DNA of 50,058 nucleotides from Pseudomonadota bacterium (GTDB lineage Bacteria > Pseudomonadota > Gammaproteobacteria > Xanthomonadales > Rhodanobacteraceae). Each line of letters opens with the position of its first letter. Positions within the stretch are counted from its first letter, which is position 1. The DNA lies in the NCBI GenBank assembly GCA_021793575.1, contig JAJYSM010000021.1:1-50058 (forward strand), written 5' to 3'. Positions 18,526 to 27,961 of this stretch are shown here, one piece after another. Position numbers and translations under genes: made by a program. A model generated the notes under the pieces. That model had not been told where the DNA came from. It ran no database searches and saw only the letters and a list, made by a program, of their open reading frames with translations.

Positions 18526-19344
18526 TCAGAGCCGCAGCAACAGCAGGCCGGCGGCGAACACCGGCAAGGCGGCGAATACGCTGTCGAGCCGATCCAGCAG
18601 ACCGCCGTGGCCGGGCACCAGGGTGCCGGAATCCTTTACCTGCGCGTGCCGCTTCATCAGGCTCTCGAACAGGTCGCCCACGATCGACGCGCCCACCGTG
18701 ATCGCCGCCAGCAGTCCCAGCGCCAGCAGCTGGCCGCCGCGCACGCCGAGCAGCCAGCCGCCAAGCAGGGTTACCAGCACGCCGGCGACCAGCGCACCGC
18801 AGGCACCGGCCCAGGTCTTGCCGGGACTGATCTGCGGCGCCAGCTTGCGCCCGCCGAATGTGCGCCCGCTGAAATACGCGCCGATATCGGCGGCCCATAC
18901 GATCACCAGCGCCAGCAGGGTCCACCAGGGGCCGTTCGCCTGGCTGCCGTGGATGCTGACCAGCGCCACCCAGGCAGGGAACACGACGAACAGCCCGGCC
19001 AGCAGCTTCAGCGCCAGGTTCTCGCGAGTCGGCGCCGCAGCGAACGCGAAGTGCCGCAGCCACACGCAGGCCAGCAGCCACCACGCCACGCCTGCAAGCA
19101 GCAGTAGCGGCGTCCAGACGCCGGCGTGCAGCCACCACAGCCCTCCGAACAGCAGCGTCGCCAGCAACAGCCAGGCGATGCGCCAGGCGGCCTGCCGCAG
19201 CCCGCTGAGCTGCAGCCATTCCCACAGCGCCAGCAAGAAGGCGGCCGCCGCGATCAGCGCGAACACGGCGGTCGACGACAGCAGGATGAGCAGGATCACC
19301 AGCGGCGCAAGCACCAGGGCGGTCAGGGTACGCTGGAAGAGCAT
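18526..19344 (-). CDS. cdsA: Phosphatidate cytidylyltransferase
   Basis: Makes CDP-diacylglycerol from phosphatidate and CTP, the branch point for phospholipids. The 272-aa membrane protein has about seven to eight hydrophobic segments and ends with the CdsA signature, seen here as [28 protein letters not shown] (metal-binding aspartates near 249-252). The start [15 protein letters not shown] at 19344 is chosen because the longer frame would place a charged non-conserved tract ahead of the first helix. It is 8 bp from the uppS stop. Confidence 0.95.
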   Translation of the reverse strand: MLFQRTLTALVLAPLVILLILLSSTAVFALIAAAAFLLALWEWLQLSGLRQAAWRIAWLLLATLLFGGLWWLHAGVWTPLLLLAGVAWWLLACVWLRHFAFAAAPTRENLALKLLAGLFVVFPAWVALVSIHGSQANGPWWTLLALVIVWAADIGAYFSGRTFGGRKLAPQISPGKTWAGACGALVAGVLVTLLGGWLLGVRGGQLLALGLLAAITVGASIVGDLFESLMKRHAQVKDSGTLVPGHGGLLDRLDSVFAALPVFAAGLLLLRL

Positions 19345-19352
19345 CGGAGTCC

Positions 19353-20096
19353 CTACGAAGCGGTGGCGACCTGCTCGCCGGTGCGGCCGTAACGGCGCTC
19401 GCGGCGGGCATAGTCTTCGATGGCCCGACGCAGGCAGGCCTGGTCGAAATCGGGCCACAAGGTGTCAGTAAAGTACAGCTCGGCGTAGGCCGCCTGCCAC
19501 AGCAGGAAGTTGCTGATGCGGCATTCGCCGCCGGTGCGGATGAACAGATCCAGCGGCGGCAACTCGGCCAGCGTCATCCAGTGGGTCAGCTGCGCCTCGT
19601 CGATCTGCTCGGCGCGCAGCTGGCCGCTCGCCACCGCGGCGGCGGCCTGACGGCACGCCTGCACGATATCCCAGCGGCCGCCATAGTTCACCGCCACACT
19701 CACGTGCAGCTTGTCGTTGCCGGCGGTGCGCGTCATGGCCGCCTGCATGCGCTGGCGCAGCGGCGTGTCAAACGCAGCCAGGTCGCCGACGAAGCGCAGT
19801 CGTACGCCGTGCCCGTGCAGCTCGTCGACCTCCTTGTCCAGCGCGCGCACGAACAACCCCATCAGGGCACTCACTTCATCCGCCGGCCGCTGCCAGTTCT
19901 CGCTGGAGAAGGCGAACAGGGTGAGTGCCCGCACGCCTTCGCGCAGACAGGCCTCGATCACTTCACGCACCGCTTTGCGGCCGGCATTGTGGCCGAAGCT
20001 GCGCGGTCGGTGACGCGCCTTGGCCCAGCGGCCGTTGCCATCCATCACGATGGCAACGTGACGGGGGACGGGCGCGGGTTCAGGCTTGGCGGTCAT
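19353..20096 (-). CDS. uppS: Undecaprenyl diphosphate synthase (cis-prenyltransferase)
   Basis: Adds cis isoprene units to farnesyl diphosphate to give undecaprenyl diphosphate, the carrier lipid for peptidoglycan and O-antigen. The 247-aa protein shows HVAIVMDGNGRWAKAR (catalytic D19), the GRKAVREVIEAC helix, LTLFAFSSENWQRP, NYGGRWDIVQA and the C-terminal IRTGGECRISNFLLWQAAYAELYFTDTLWPDF. All family regions are present. ATG at 20096; it follows frr after 40 bp. Confidence 0.97.
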   Translation of the reverse strand: MTAKPEPAPVPRHVAIVMDGNGRWAKARHRPRSFGHNAGRKAVREVIEACLREGVRALTLFAFSSENWQRPADEVSALMGLFVRALDKEVDELHGHGVRLRFVGDLAAFDTPLRQRMQAAMTRTAGNDKLHVSVAVNYGGRWDIVQACRQAAAAVASGQLRAEQIDEAQLTHWMTLAELPPLDLFIRTGGECRISNFLLWQAAYAELYFTDTLWPDFDQACLRRAIEDYARRERRYGRTGEQVATAS

Positions 20097-20136
20097 GCTA
20101 TTCGACGCGTTGCGGGCGATCCCGGCGGCGGCATGC

Positions 20137-20694
20137 TCACAGCGCCATCAGTTCGTCTTCCTTGTGCTTGACCACGGCATCGACATCCTTGACGAAGCGA
20201 TCGGTGAGCTTCTGGATATCGTCATCCGCCCTGCGCTCGTCGTCCTCGGTGATCAGTTTTTCCTTCAGCAGATCCTTGACCTGCTGCAGGGCATCGCGGC
20301 GCACGTTGCGGATCGCGATCTTGGCGTTCTCGCCCTCGTGGCCCACGTGCCTGGCCAGCTCGCGCCGGCGCTCCTCGGTCAGCGGCGGCATGTTGAGGCG
20401 GATCACGGTGCCGGCGGTGGTCGGCGTGATGCCCAGATCCGAGGCCATCAGGGCCTTCTCGATCACCGCCACCATGGGCTTCTCCCACGGCGTGATGAGG
20501 ATGGTGCGTGCATCGGCCAGTGCGACCGAGGCCACCTGGGTCAGCGGCATGTCGGCGCCGTAGTAGGACACCTTGATGTTGTCCACCAGCGCTGTGCTGG
20601 CACGCCCGGTGCGCAGGCGGGTGAGGTCGTGCCTGAGCGAGTCGATACTCTTGCCCATGCGGGTCTGGGCATCGTGCTTGATGTCGTTGAGCAT
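20137..20694 (-). CDS. frr: Ribosome recycling factor
   Basis: With EF-G it splits the post-termination ribosome. The 185-aa length is standard, and the protein shows LRHDLTRLRTGRAS, YYGADMPLTQVASV, ITPWEKPMVAVIEKAL, IRLNMPPLTEERRRELAR and the C-terminal LTDRFVKDVDAVVKHKEDELMAL. It lies 55 bp after pyrH, the standard order pyrH-frr. Confidence 0.97.
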   Translation of the reverse strand: MLNDIKHDAQTRMGKSIDSLRHDLTRLRTGRASTALVDNIKVSYYGADMPLTQVASVALADARTILITPWEKPMVAVIEKALMASDLGITPTTAGTVIRLNMPPLTEERRRELARHVGHEGENAKIAIRNVRRDALQQVKDLLKEKLITEDDERRADDDIQKLTDRFVKDVDAVVKHKEDELMAL

Positions 20695-20749
20695 GTGGCT
20701 TTCCCCGGGGAATCTGGCTGGCCGGCGATTATAGCAGCGAGGTGGCGAC

Positions 20750-21472
20750 TCAGTCGGCGCACACCAGCGTGCCGATCGGCTCGCCGTGCATGATCCGCAT
20801 CAGGTTACCTGGCACGGTCATGTCGTAGATGCGCATCGGCATGCGATCGTCGCGACACAGCGCGATGGCCGCGGTGTCCATCACCGCCAGTTTGCGTTCG
20901 ATCACCTCGTCGTAGGTCAGGCGGTCGTAGCGGCGCGCGTCGGGGTGCTTGGTCGGGTCGGCGGTGTAGATGCCGTCGACCTTGGTGGCCTTCAGCAGCA
21001 GATCCGCGCCGACCTCCACCGCGCGTAGCGCGGCGGCCGAGTCGGTGGTGAAGAACGGGTTGCCGATGCCGGCGGCGAACAGCACGATGCGGCCTTTCTC
21101 GATATGCCGGATGGCGCGGCGGCGGATGAAATCCTCGGCCACGTCGTGAATCTGGATCGCGCTCATCACGCGGGCGAAGCCGCCGCGCTTTTCAATCGCA
21201 TCCTGCATCGCCAGTGCGTTCATCACGGTGGCCAGCATGCCCATGTGGTCGCCGGTGACGCGATCCATGCCGGCCGCGGCCAGGCCAGCACCGCGAAAGA
21301 TGTTGCCACCACCGATCACCACGCCGATCTGGATGCCGGCGCGCTGCACCTCGATGATCTCTTCGGCCAGCCTGCCGATCATCTTCGGGTCGATGCCGTA
21401 GTCGGCCTCGCCCATCAGCGCTTCGCCGGAGAGCTTCAGCATAATGCGGCGGAACTGGGGCTGGTCGCTCAT
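20750..21472 (-). CDS. pyrH: UMP kinase
   Basis: Hexameric kinase phosphorylating UMP to UDP, allosterically controlled by GTP and UTP. The 240-aa amino-acid-kinase fold shows [49 protein letters not shown] and [21 protein letters not shown]. The ATG at 21472 is the family start; the open frame upstream crosses the tsf-pyrH gap and is not conserved. The tsf terminator lies upstream at 21608-21636, so pyrH probably also has its own promoter in 21473-21600, which I could not place. Confidence 0.96.
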   Translation of the reverse strand: MSDQPQFRRIMLKLSGEALMGEADYGIDPKMIGRLAEEIIEVQRAGIQIGVVIGGGNIFRGAGLAAAGMDRVTGDHMGMLATVMNALAMQDAIEKRGGFARVMSAIQIHDVAEDFIRRRAIRHIEKGRIVLFAAGIGNPFFTTDSAAALRAVEVGADLLLKATKVDGIYTADPTKHPDARRYDRLTYDEVIERKLAVMDTAAIALCRDDRMPMRIYDMTVPGNLMRIMHGEPIGTLVCAD

Positions 21473-21607
21473 GACATCTCCGGATTGTGTGGGGCAAAAC
21501 AGGTGCATTGTAGCCGCTGGCGCAAGCGGCAGGGAGTTGCGCTGATCGCGGCGGCGACGCACCGTGCAACGGACACCGGGCGCCACCATGTGGTGGCCCG
21601 ACGACAC

Positions 21608-21636
21608 AAAAAAAGCCGCGGTTACCCGCGGCTTTT
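21608..21636 (-). terminator. Rho-independent terminator after tsf
   Basis: AGCCGCGG and CCGCGGCT (21614-21621 and 21626-21633) form an 8-bp GC-rich stem with a 4-base loop. On the minus strand it is followed by a run of seven T. It would end or attenuate the rpsB-tsf transcript before pyrH. Confidence 0.85.
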
Positions 21637-21661
21637 CGGCAACACGGCGGAGGCTCGACGC

Positions 21662-22543
21662 TTACGCCAGGCCGGCCTGCTTCATCACTTCGGCGTGGAA
21701 ATCCTCTTCCACCTTCTCGATGCCTTCGCCGACCGCCAGGCGCACCACCGCGATCACGTCGGCGGCTTCCTTCTTCAGCGCGTCGCCGACGCTCAGGTTG
21801 GTGTCCAGCACGTAGGGCTGGCCGAGCAGGGTAACTTCGGAAATGATCTTGTTGACCTTGCCGCCCACGATCTTCTCAAGGATTTCGGCCGGCTTGGCCT
21901 TCTCCTTGTCGGACATCTGGCTCAGCGCGATGTCCTTTTCCTTGGCCAGGAAATCGGCCGGCACGTCCTCCGCGCGGACGTAGGCGGGGTTCATCGCTGC
22001 CACGTGCATTGCCACACCCTTGGCCAGTTCTTCGGAGCCGCCCTTCAGCGTCACCAGCACGCCGATGCGGCCGCCGTGGATGTAGCTGCCGATCACGCCG
22101 GCATTGGCTACGCGTGCCATGCGGCGCACGTCGATCTTCTCGCCGATGGTGACGATCAGTGCCTTGGCCGCTTCGCCGACGTTGCTGGCGCCCGGATAGG
22201 CGGCGGCTTTCAGCGCGTCGATGTCGGTCGCGCCGGAGTTCAGCGCGACGCCGGCGACGGTGTCGGTGAACTTCAGGAAGCTGGCATCCTTGGCGACGAA
22301 GTCGGTCTCGCAGTTGACCTCGACCAGTACCGCCTTGCCGGCGCCCTGGGCGGCGACAATGCGGCCTTCGGCGGCGACGCGGCTGGCCTTCTTGTCGGCC
22401 TTGGCCAGGCCGGACTTGCGCAGCCACTCCATTGCGACGTCAATGTTGCCGTCGTTCTCGACCAGCGCTTTCTTGCATTCCATCATGCCGGCGCCGGAAC
22501 GCTCGCGCAGCTCCTTTACCAGTTGGGCGGAAATATTGCTCAT
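21662..22543 (-). CDS. tsf: Elongation factor Ts
   Basis: Nucleotide-exchange factor for EF-Tu. The 293-aa protein starts [49 protein letters not shown], which contains the TDVGMKEC-like UBA module. The core contains [19 protein letters not shown], the TDFV motif that displaces Mg in EF-Tu. It lies 98 bp after rpsB in the universal rpsB-tsf pair, with a terminator directly downstream. Confidence 0.97.
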   Translation of the reverse strand: MSNISAQLVKELRERSGAGMMECKKALVENDGNIDVAMEWLRKSGLAKADKKASRVAAEGRIVAAQGAGKAVLVEVNCETDFVAKDASFLKFTDTVAGVALNSGATDIDALKAAAYPGASNVGEAAKALIVTIGEKIDVRRMARVANAGVIGSYIHGGRIGVLVTLKGGSEELAKGVAMHVAAMNPAYVRAEDVPADFLAKEKDIALSQMSDKEKAKPAEILEKIVGGKVNKIISEVTLLGQPYVLDTNLSVGDALKKEAADVIAVVRLAVGEGIEKVEEDFHAEVMKQAGLA

Positions 22544-22641
22544 CGGTATTCCTCACAAGGCCTTTGAATGCGCCGCAGCGATGGTTGGCCGCAGCGCAGG
22601 TATCGCTTGGTGTGACGACGGCGGTGAGGCCGTCGCCGGAT

Positions 22642-23520
22642 TTACCTGGCCGGTGCGCCGTCGTTGCGCGGGCCGCGGCCGCCATCGCGACCGCCGTCAC
22701 GACGCGGTGCGCCGGCGCCCTTCCTGGGGGCCGCGTCGCGGCGCGGCGCGGCCGGCTTGCGGTCGATCTTGGCAACCGGGTTGCCTTCCTCGTCCAGCTC
22801 GACGAAGTCGTTGGCATCGCCCTGGGCGGCGGCCGGCGCGGCGGCCTTGCCTTCGAGGATCGAGTCGGCGGCGGCGCGGGCGTACAGCTGGATCGCGCGG
22901 ATCGCGTCGTCGTTGCCCGGGATGGCGTAATCCACCAGTTCGGGGTTGTAGTTGGTGTCGACCACCGCGATCACCGGGATGCCGAGTTTCTTGGCTTCCT
23001 GCACCGCGATGTCCTCGTGGCCGATGTCGATCACGAACAGCGCGTCGGGCAGACGATTCATGTCCTTGATGCCGCCCAGCGAGGCCTGCAGCTTGTCGCG
23101 CTCGCGGCGGCGGGCCAGCACTTCGTGTTTCACCAGCTTCTCGAACGAGCCATCGGTCTCGGCCGCTTCAAGCTCCTTCAGGCGCGACACCGATTGCTTG
23201 ACGGTGCGGAAGTTGGTCAGCATGCCGCCGAGCCAGCGCGAGGTGACGAACGGCATGCCGGCGCGCGCGGCCTCCTCGGCCAGCGGCTCGCGGGCGGAGC
23301 GCTTGGTGCCGACGAACAGCACGGTGCCGCGCTTCTGCGCCAGCGCCGACAGGAAGTTCATCGCGTCGGTGAACAGCGGCAGGGTCTTTTCGAGATTGAT
23401 GATGTGGATCTTGCCGCGGGCGCCGAAAATGTACGGGGCCATCTTCGGGTTCCAGTAGCGGGTCTGGTGACCGAAATGGACGCCGGCTTCGAGCATCTGG
23501 CGCATGGTGACTTGGGCCAT
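22642..23520 (-). CDS. rpsB: 30S ribosomal protein S2, with an Arg/Gly-rich C-terminal extension
   Basis: Small-subunit protein needed for S1 binding. Residues 1-230 are standard S2: [106 protein letters not shown]. At 292 aa it is about 50 residues longer than E. coli S2. The extra tail is alanine-rich, then acidic ([10 protein letters not shown]), then rich in arginine, glycine, proline and aspartate ([16 protein letters not shown]). The antisense frame over this gene is long but has no identifiable protein. A strong promoter lies at 23758-23787. Confidence 0.96.
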   Translation of the reverse strand: MAQVTMRQMLEAGVHFGHQTRYWNPKMAPYIFGARGKIHIINLEKTLPLFTDAMNFLSALAQKRGTVLFVGTKRSAREPLAEEAARAGMPFVTSRWLGGMLTNFRTVKQSVSRLKELEAAETDGSFEKLVKHEVLARRRERDKLQASLGGIKDMNRLPDALFVIDIGHEDIAVQEAKKLGIPVIAVVDTNYNPELVDYAIPGNDDAIRAIQLYARAAADSILEGKAAAPAAAQGDANDFVELDEEGNPVAKIDRKPAAPRRDAAPRKGAGAPRRDGGRDGGRGPRNDGAPAR

Positions 23521-23664
23521 GGGTGTAACTCCTGCATGTGCCTTCCGTGGAAGGCTGGGGGTTGGGACCTCCACGTATCCCCGGCTTCGACCGCGACCTG
23601 CCCGATGCGTTGGTGGGCATGCCGCAGCACCCCGAAGGCGGTGCCGATACGTGTGTGGCGTTGG

Positions 23665-23693
23665 TTGGGTGTTGTACCGCGGGCGGTTACAAT
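23665..23693 (+). promoter_or_regulatory. Candidate sigma-70 promoter for map
   Basis: TTGGGT (23665-23670), a 17-bp spacer, and TACAAT (23688-23693). The transcript would begin near 23700 and leave a leader of about 145 nt before the map ATG at 23845. Confidence 0.45.
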
Positions 23694-23757
23694 CCCGGTT
23701 CGTTTTGCGCTGGGATGGCTGTGGAAACGACACATGCCAGGTCAGCAAAACTCCGAA

Positions 23758-23787
23758 ATTATAGCCGGCTTGCCGGCGAACCGGCAA
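23758..23787 (-). promoter_or_regulatory. Sigma-70 promoter for rpsB-tsf
   Basis: On the minus strand TTGCCG (23782-23787), an 18-bp spacer and a consensus TATAAT (23758-23763). The -35 overlaps a perfect 8-bp inverted repeat, CTTGCCGG/CCGGCAAG with a CGAA loop (23769-23788). Confidence 0.65.
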
Positions 23788-23844
23788 GTTGCGGGCAGGT
23801 TCAAGGTTGAACCTCCGCGCGGACGCCGCCATACAGGCGCAATC

Positions 23845-24609
23845 ATGGCAATCACCCTGAAGACCACCGAAGACCTCGAAGGCATGCGCGTCGCCGGCCG
23901 GCTTGCCGCCGAAGTGCTGGCCATGCTCAAGGATCACATCCGGCCCGGCGTCACCACCGAGGAGCTGGATCGGCGCGCCTACGAGCACATCGTCAACGTG
24001 CAGCAGGCGATCCCCGCCAATGTGGGCTACCACGGCTTCCCCAAGACCCTGTGCACCTCGGTCAATCACGTGATCTGCCACGGCATCCCGAACGAGGGCA
24101 AGGTGCTCAAGGACGGCGACATCATCAATCTCGACGTCACCGTGATCAAGGACGGCTGGCATGGCGACACCAGCCGCATGTATTTCGTGGGCACGCCTTC
24201 GGTGCTGGCCAGGCGGCTGGTCGATACCACTTTCGAGGCGATGATGAACGGCATCCGCGCCGTGCGTCCCGGCGCTACCCTGGGTGATGTCGGCCACGCC
24301 ATTCAGCAGCACGCCGAGGCGGCCGGTTTCAGCGTGGTACGCGAATATTGCGGCCACGGCATCGGCAAGGTCTACCACGACGAGCCGCAGGTACTGCATT
24401 ACGGCAAGCCGGGCGCCGGCGCCGAACTTAAGAAGGGCATGACCTTCACCATCGAGCCGATGATCAACGCCGGCAAGCCGCAGACCCGCCAGTTGCCGGA
24501 CGGCTGGACAGTGGTGACGCGTGACCGCTCGCTGTCGGCGCAGTGGGAGCACACCATCGCCGTCACCGACGACGGCTACGAAATACTCACCGCGTGGCCG
24601 GATGCGTGA
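23845..24609 (+). CDS. map: Methionine aminopeptidase, type I
   Basis: Removes the initiator methionine from nascent proteins. The 254-aa pita-bread enzyme has all five metal ligands in context: [16 protein letters not shown] (two Asp), [13 protein letters not shown] (His), TFTIEPMI (Glu) and WEHTIAV (Glu). ATG at 23845 begins [25 protein letters not shown], the conserved start. It is divergent from rpsB, the usual placing in gammaproteobacteria, and glnD follows it after 183 bp containing a REP element. Confidence 0.97.
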   Translation: MAITLKTTEDLEGMRVAGRLAAEVLAMLKDHIRPGVTTEELDRRAYEHIVNVQQAIPANVGYHGFPKTLCTSVNHVICHGIPNEGKVLKDGDIINLDVTVIKDGWHGDTSRMYFVGTPSVLARRLVDTTFEAMMNGIRAVRPGATLGDVGHAIQQHAEAAGFSVVREYCGHGIGKVYHDEPQVLHYGKPGAGAELKKGMTFTIEPMINAGKPQTRQLPDGWTVVTRDRSLSAQWEHTIAVTDDGYEILTAWPDA

Positions 24610-24659
24610 TCCTGCGAGGATGGCGGTAAGCTGACCGGCCAGCTTGCTTTGACCTGACG

Positions 24660-24726
24660 GTGGGAGCGGCTTCAGCCGCGATGCTCTGGGTTACATGTCG
24701 GCAGACAAGCATCGCGGCTGAAGCCA
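24660..24726. repeat. REP-type palindrome, right arm truncated
   Basis: The left arm begins GTGGGAGCGGCTTCAGCCGC at 24661 and extends through CGATGCT (24685); the right arm AGCATCGCGGCTGAAGCC occupies 24709-24726. The right arm then breaks off before its expected GCTCCCAC, giving about 18 paired bases. It lies between map and glnD and is the third copy of the family in the window. Confidence 0.85.
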
Positions 24727-24792
24727 CCCCTGAAAAAAAGCCGGACGCCGTTTCCCTGCCAGCCGCAAGGCGCTACCGAGCCCCGCCCAGCC

Positions 24793-27441
24793 ATGTCGCC
24801 CATCTCCACCGCCGCCGGTCTGCCGCCGCTGCCGCGCCTGCCGGTGGCAGTGCCGCGCTCGGGCGTCTCGAGCGAGGCGCGGCGCGCCCTGCGCCAGCTG
24901 CTGGGTGATCTCGACCGGGCGCTGGCCACCGCGTTTCGCGATGGCGCCGATGCCGGCCTGCTGGCGCGGCGGCGCGGCGAGTCGGTCGAGCGGGTGCTGG
25001 CCCACGTGTGGATGGCTTGCCTCGGCGAGCTGACGGGCGCCGCGCTGTTCGCCGTCGGCGGCTTTGGCCGCGGCCTGCTGTTTCCGCACTCGGACGTCGA
25101 CCTGCTGGCGCTGATGCACGCCGCCGAGCCGGCGCGGCTGCGCGCGCTGGAGCAGTTTTTCGCCACCCTGTGGGATGTCGGTCTGAAGGTCGGACATGCG
25201 GTGCGCAACCCGGCCCAGTGCCGGTTGCTGGCCGCGCAGGATGTCAGCGTGTTCACCAGCCTGCTCGACGCGCGCCGGCTGGACGGCGACCCGGCGCTGG
25301 AGCAGTCGCTGCAGGCAATCGTGGACGATCCGGCGCTGTGGCCGCCGGCCGAGTATCTGGCCGCACGGCTGGCCGAGCGCGATGCGCGGCATGCCCGCTA
25401 CAACGACACAACCTACAACCTTGAGCCCAATCTCAAGGACGGCCCGGGCGGCCTGCGCACGCTCGACTCGCTGCGCTGGCTGGGACGGCGGCTGGCGCAT
25501 GCCGGCGATCTGCCGGGCATGGTGGTCGAGGGGCTGCTGGATCCTGCCGAGCAGGCCGCGCTGGAGCAGGCCGAGGCCACCCTGCGCCGCTATCGCTACG
25601 CGCTGCATCTGGAGGCCGGTCGCCCCGAGGAGCGGCTGCTGTTCGACTACCAGCGGGCGCTGGCCAGCCGGCTGGGTTTCCGCGACGAGCACGAGAAAAA
25701 CCTCGGCGTCGAGCAGTTCATGCAAGGTTATTACCGCGCCGCCAGCCAGGTCGAGCGGCTCGGTGTGCAGGTGGCCGAGCGCTTTGAGGAGATGCTGGAG
25801 CCGCCCGCTACGGCGCAGCCGGTGGGCATCGACTTCGTGCGCTATGGCGCACGGCTGGCGGCGCGCAATCCACAGCTTTTCATGCAGCGGCCGGCCGCGC
25901 TGGTGGAGATTTTCATGGCCCGGCTGGATCAGCCGGGCGTGCTCGGCTTCAGCGCCGACAGCATGCGGCGCATCCATCAGGCGACCGCCGCTCACGCGCA
26001 GGCGCTGGCGGAGGATCGTGACGTGCTGGCGGCCTTTCTGCAGCTGCTGCGCCGGGGTGCCCCGGCGGTGCAGGCCTTGTGGCGAATGAACCGGCACGGC
26101 CTGCTGGCAGCGATCCTGCCGGCGTTCGGCAAGGTGTGTGGTCGCATGCAGTACGACCTGTTCCATGTTTACACCGTCGACGAACACACGCTGCGCGTGC
26201 TGCGCAATGTGGCGCGTTTTGCCGAGCCGTCGGCGCAGGGCGAATTTCCGCTCGGCTGCGAGATCTGGGCGACCCTGCCCAAGCCCGAGCTGCTGCTGCT
26301 GGCGGCGCTGTTCCATGACATCGCGAAAGGCCGCGGCGGCGATCATTCGATGCTGGGCGAGGAAGATGCCCGCGCGTTCTGCGCCAAGTTGGGCTTGCCC
26401 AGGGGTGACATGGAGCGGGTCGCCTGGCTGGTGCGTCAGCATCTGCTGATGAGCACCACGGCGCAGCGTCAGGACATCACCGATCCGGAAGTGGTGCAGC
26501 GGTTCGCGGAACAAGTGGATGACCGCGAACGCCTCGGCCAACTGTACCTGCTGACCGTCGCCGACATCATCGGCACCAGTCCGCGGCTGTGGAATGCGTG
26601 GAAGGATCGGCTGTTGTCTGATCTGTACACCGCCACCCGCTACGCCCTGCGCGGCGACGTGGAGCTGCCGCGCGATGCCGACGCCCGCGTGCACGAATGC
26701 CGCGAGCATGCACTCGCCCTGCTGATGAACGACGACTTCGCCGAGGCCGAGATCGAGCGCGTCTGGCTCGACTTTCCGCAGCCGAGCTTTCTGCGTCATC
26801 GGCCGGCGCAGGTGGCGTGGCAGACAGCGGCGATCCTGCGCGCGCAGGGCGCGCTGCCACTGGTGGCAGTGCAGCCGTTATCGGTGCGCGGCAGCACCGA
26901 GCTGTTCGTCTGCACGCCCGATCGCGACGGCCTGTTCGCCACCGTCACGGCGGTGCTGGACCGGCTGCACTTCTCGGTGATGGAGTCGCGCATCCTCAGC
27001 TCGCCCGCGGGCCTGGCGCTGGACACCTTCCTGCTGCTGGAGGCAGACAGCCAGCAGCCGGCCACTGCGGCGCGGGCCGACGAACTGCAGCAGCGCCTGC
27101 AGCGCGCGCTGAGCCAGTCGACCGGGGTGCTGCCGGGCAAGCGCAGCATGTCGCGCCATCAGAAGCATTTCCAGATGACGCCGCGGATCAGCTTCCACGC
27201 CGCCGCCGGCCGCACCCAGCTGGCGCTGGTCGGCACCGACCGACCCGGCCTGCTGGCCGCGGTGGCGCAGGTGATGTTGCAGACCGAAGTGCGCGTGCAC
27301 GACGCGCGCATTGCCACCTTCGGCGAGCGTGCCGAGGACTTCTTTCAGCTGACCGATCGCCACAATCATCCGCTGGGTGCCGCGCATCAGCAGCGCCTGC
27401 TGCATGCCTTGCTGGCGCGGCTCGGACCGGCACGGGACTGA
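24793..27441 (+). CDS. glnD: Bifunctional PII uridylyltransferase / uridylyl-removing enzyme
   Basis: The glutamine sensor of nitrogen control: it uridylylates PII when glutamine is low and removes UMP when it is high. The 882-aa protein has the nucleotidyltransferase domain with GGFGRGLLFPHSDVDLL (G89-G90, D101, D103), the GlnD linker with NLKDGPGGLRTLDSLRWLGRR, an HD domain with LLAALFHDIAKGRGGDHSMLGEEDA for the removing activity, and two C-terminal ACT domains (ELFVCTPDRDGLFATVTAVLD and LALVGTDRPGLLAAVAQVML). Length and domain order are standard. ATG at 24793. Confidence 0.97.
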   Translation: MSPISTAAGLPPLPRLPVAVPRSGVSSEARRALRQLLGDLDRALATAFRDGADAGLLARRRGESVERVLAHVWMACLGELTGAALFAVGGFGRGLLFPHSDVDLLALMHAAEPARLRALEQFFATLWDVGLKVGHAVRNPAQCRLLAAQDVSVFTSLLDARRLDGDPALEQSLQAIVDDPALWPPAEYLAARLAERDARHARYNDTTYNLEPNLKDGPGGLRTLDSLRWLGRRLAHAGDLPGMVVEGLLDPAEQAALEQAEATLRRYRYALHLEAGRPEERLLFDYQRALASRLGFRDEHEKNLGVEQFMQGYYRAASQVERLGVQVAERFEEMLEPPATAQPVGIDFVRYGARLAARNPQLFMQRPAALVEIFMARLDQPGVLGFSADSMRRIHQATAAHAQALAEDRDVLAAFLQLLRRGAPAVQALWRMNRHGLLAAILPAFGKVCGRMQYDLFHVYTVDEHTLRVLRNVARFAEPSAQGEFPLGCEIWATLPKPELLLLAALFHDIAKGRGGDHSMLGEEDARAFCAKLGLPRGDMERVAWLVRQHLLMSTTAQRQDITDPEVVQRFAEQVDDRERLGQLYLLTVADIIGTSPRLWNAWKDRLLSDLYTATRYALRGDVELPRDADARVHECREHALALLMNDDFAEAEIERVWLDFPQPSFLRHRPAQVAWQTAAILRAQGALPLVAVQPLSVRGSTELFVCTPDRDGLFATVTAVLDRLHFSVMESRILSSPAGLALDTFLLLEADSQQPATAARADELQQRLQRALSQSTGVLPGKRSMSRHQKHFQMTPRISFHAAAGRTQLALVGTDRPGLLAAVAQVMLQTEVRVHDARIATFGERAEDFFQLTDRHNHPLGAAHQQRLLHALLARLGPARD

Positions 27442-27501
27442 TCCGGGACGTCGGCTATGATGCCGCCTGCTGCGCGTGGCAGCGACCACTGGCCGGTTGC
27501 A

Positions 27502-27951
27502 ATGACCTATCTGCTGATCAAGACCCTGCACCTGCTGTTCGTGATCGCCTGGATGGCAACGGTGTTCTATCTGCCGCGGATTCTGGTGAACCTGGCCGAG
27601 AGCGCCGGCGAGCCGGCGGTGCAGGCGCGGCTGCAGCTGATGGGGCGCCGGCTGTACATGTTCGGCCACAACATGTTCGGGCTGGCCTTCATCTTTGGCG
27701 TGCTGCTGTGGCAGGGCTGGCGGGTGTTTCCGCAGGCGCTGCCGAACGTGGTGGGTTCGCTGCACTGGATCGATGCCAAGCTCACCCTGGTCGCCGTGCT
27801 GCTGGCGTATTTCACCGTGTGCGGACGCTTGCTCAAACGCGCCGCGGCGGGCGGCGCGCTGCCGTCATCACGGGCGCTGCGCTGGTTCAACGAGCTGCCG
27901 GTGCTGCTGCTGCTGGGGGTGATTTTCCTGGTGCTGGCCAAGCCGTTTTGA
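27502..27951 (+). CDS. hemJ: HemJ-type protoporphyrinogen IX oxidase (CopD/UPF0093 family)
   Basis: Predicted to oxidise protoporphyrinogen IX to protoporphyrin IX in haem synthesis. The 149-aa membrane protein has four hydrophobic segments and the HemJ landmarks: a histidine early in helix 1 (H10 in KTLHLLFVIAWMATVFYLPRILV), RRLYMFGHNMFG, WIDAKLTLVAVLLAYFTVCGRLLKR and the C-terminal WFNELPVLLLLGVIFLVLAKPF. I chose the ATG at 27502 over one 15 codons upstream because it sits at the start of the first helix. It follows glnD by 60 bp. Family is clear; the exact enzyme activity is by homology. Confidence 0.85.
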   Translation: MTYLLIKTLHLLFVIAWMATVFYLPRILVNLAESAGEPAVQARLQLMGRRLYMFGHNMFGLAFIFGVLLWQGWRVFPQALPNVVGSLHWIDAKLTLVAVLLAYFTVCGRLLKRAAAGGALPSSRALRWFNELPVLLLLGVIFLVLAKPF

Positions 27952-27961
27952 GCGGACGGCT

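Larger units (their letters stand above)
23521..23844. other. Divergent rpsB/map intergenic region (324 bp)
   Basis: This gap holds no gene. It contains the back-to-back promoters for rpsB (minus) and map (plus), and the leader of rpsB, about 230 nt from the likely start near 23751 to the ATG at 23520. S2 is known in E. coli to repress its own operon through its leader, and this long leader would have room for such a site, but I cannot identify one by eye. Confidence 0.6.

Noticed and set aside
22432-23844. Plus-strand frame running through rpsB into map
   Set aside because: Family similarity begins only at the map ATG; the upstream part is antisense to rpsB and passes through the promoter region.
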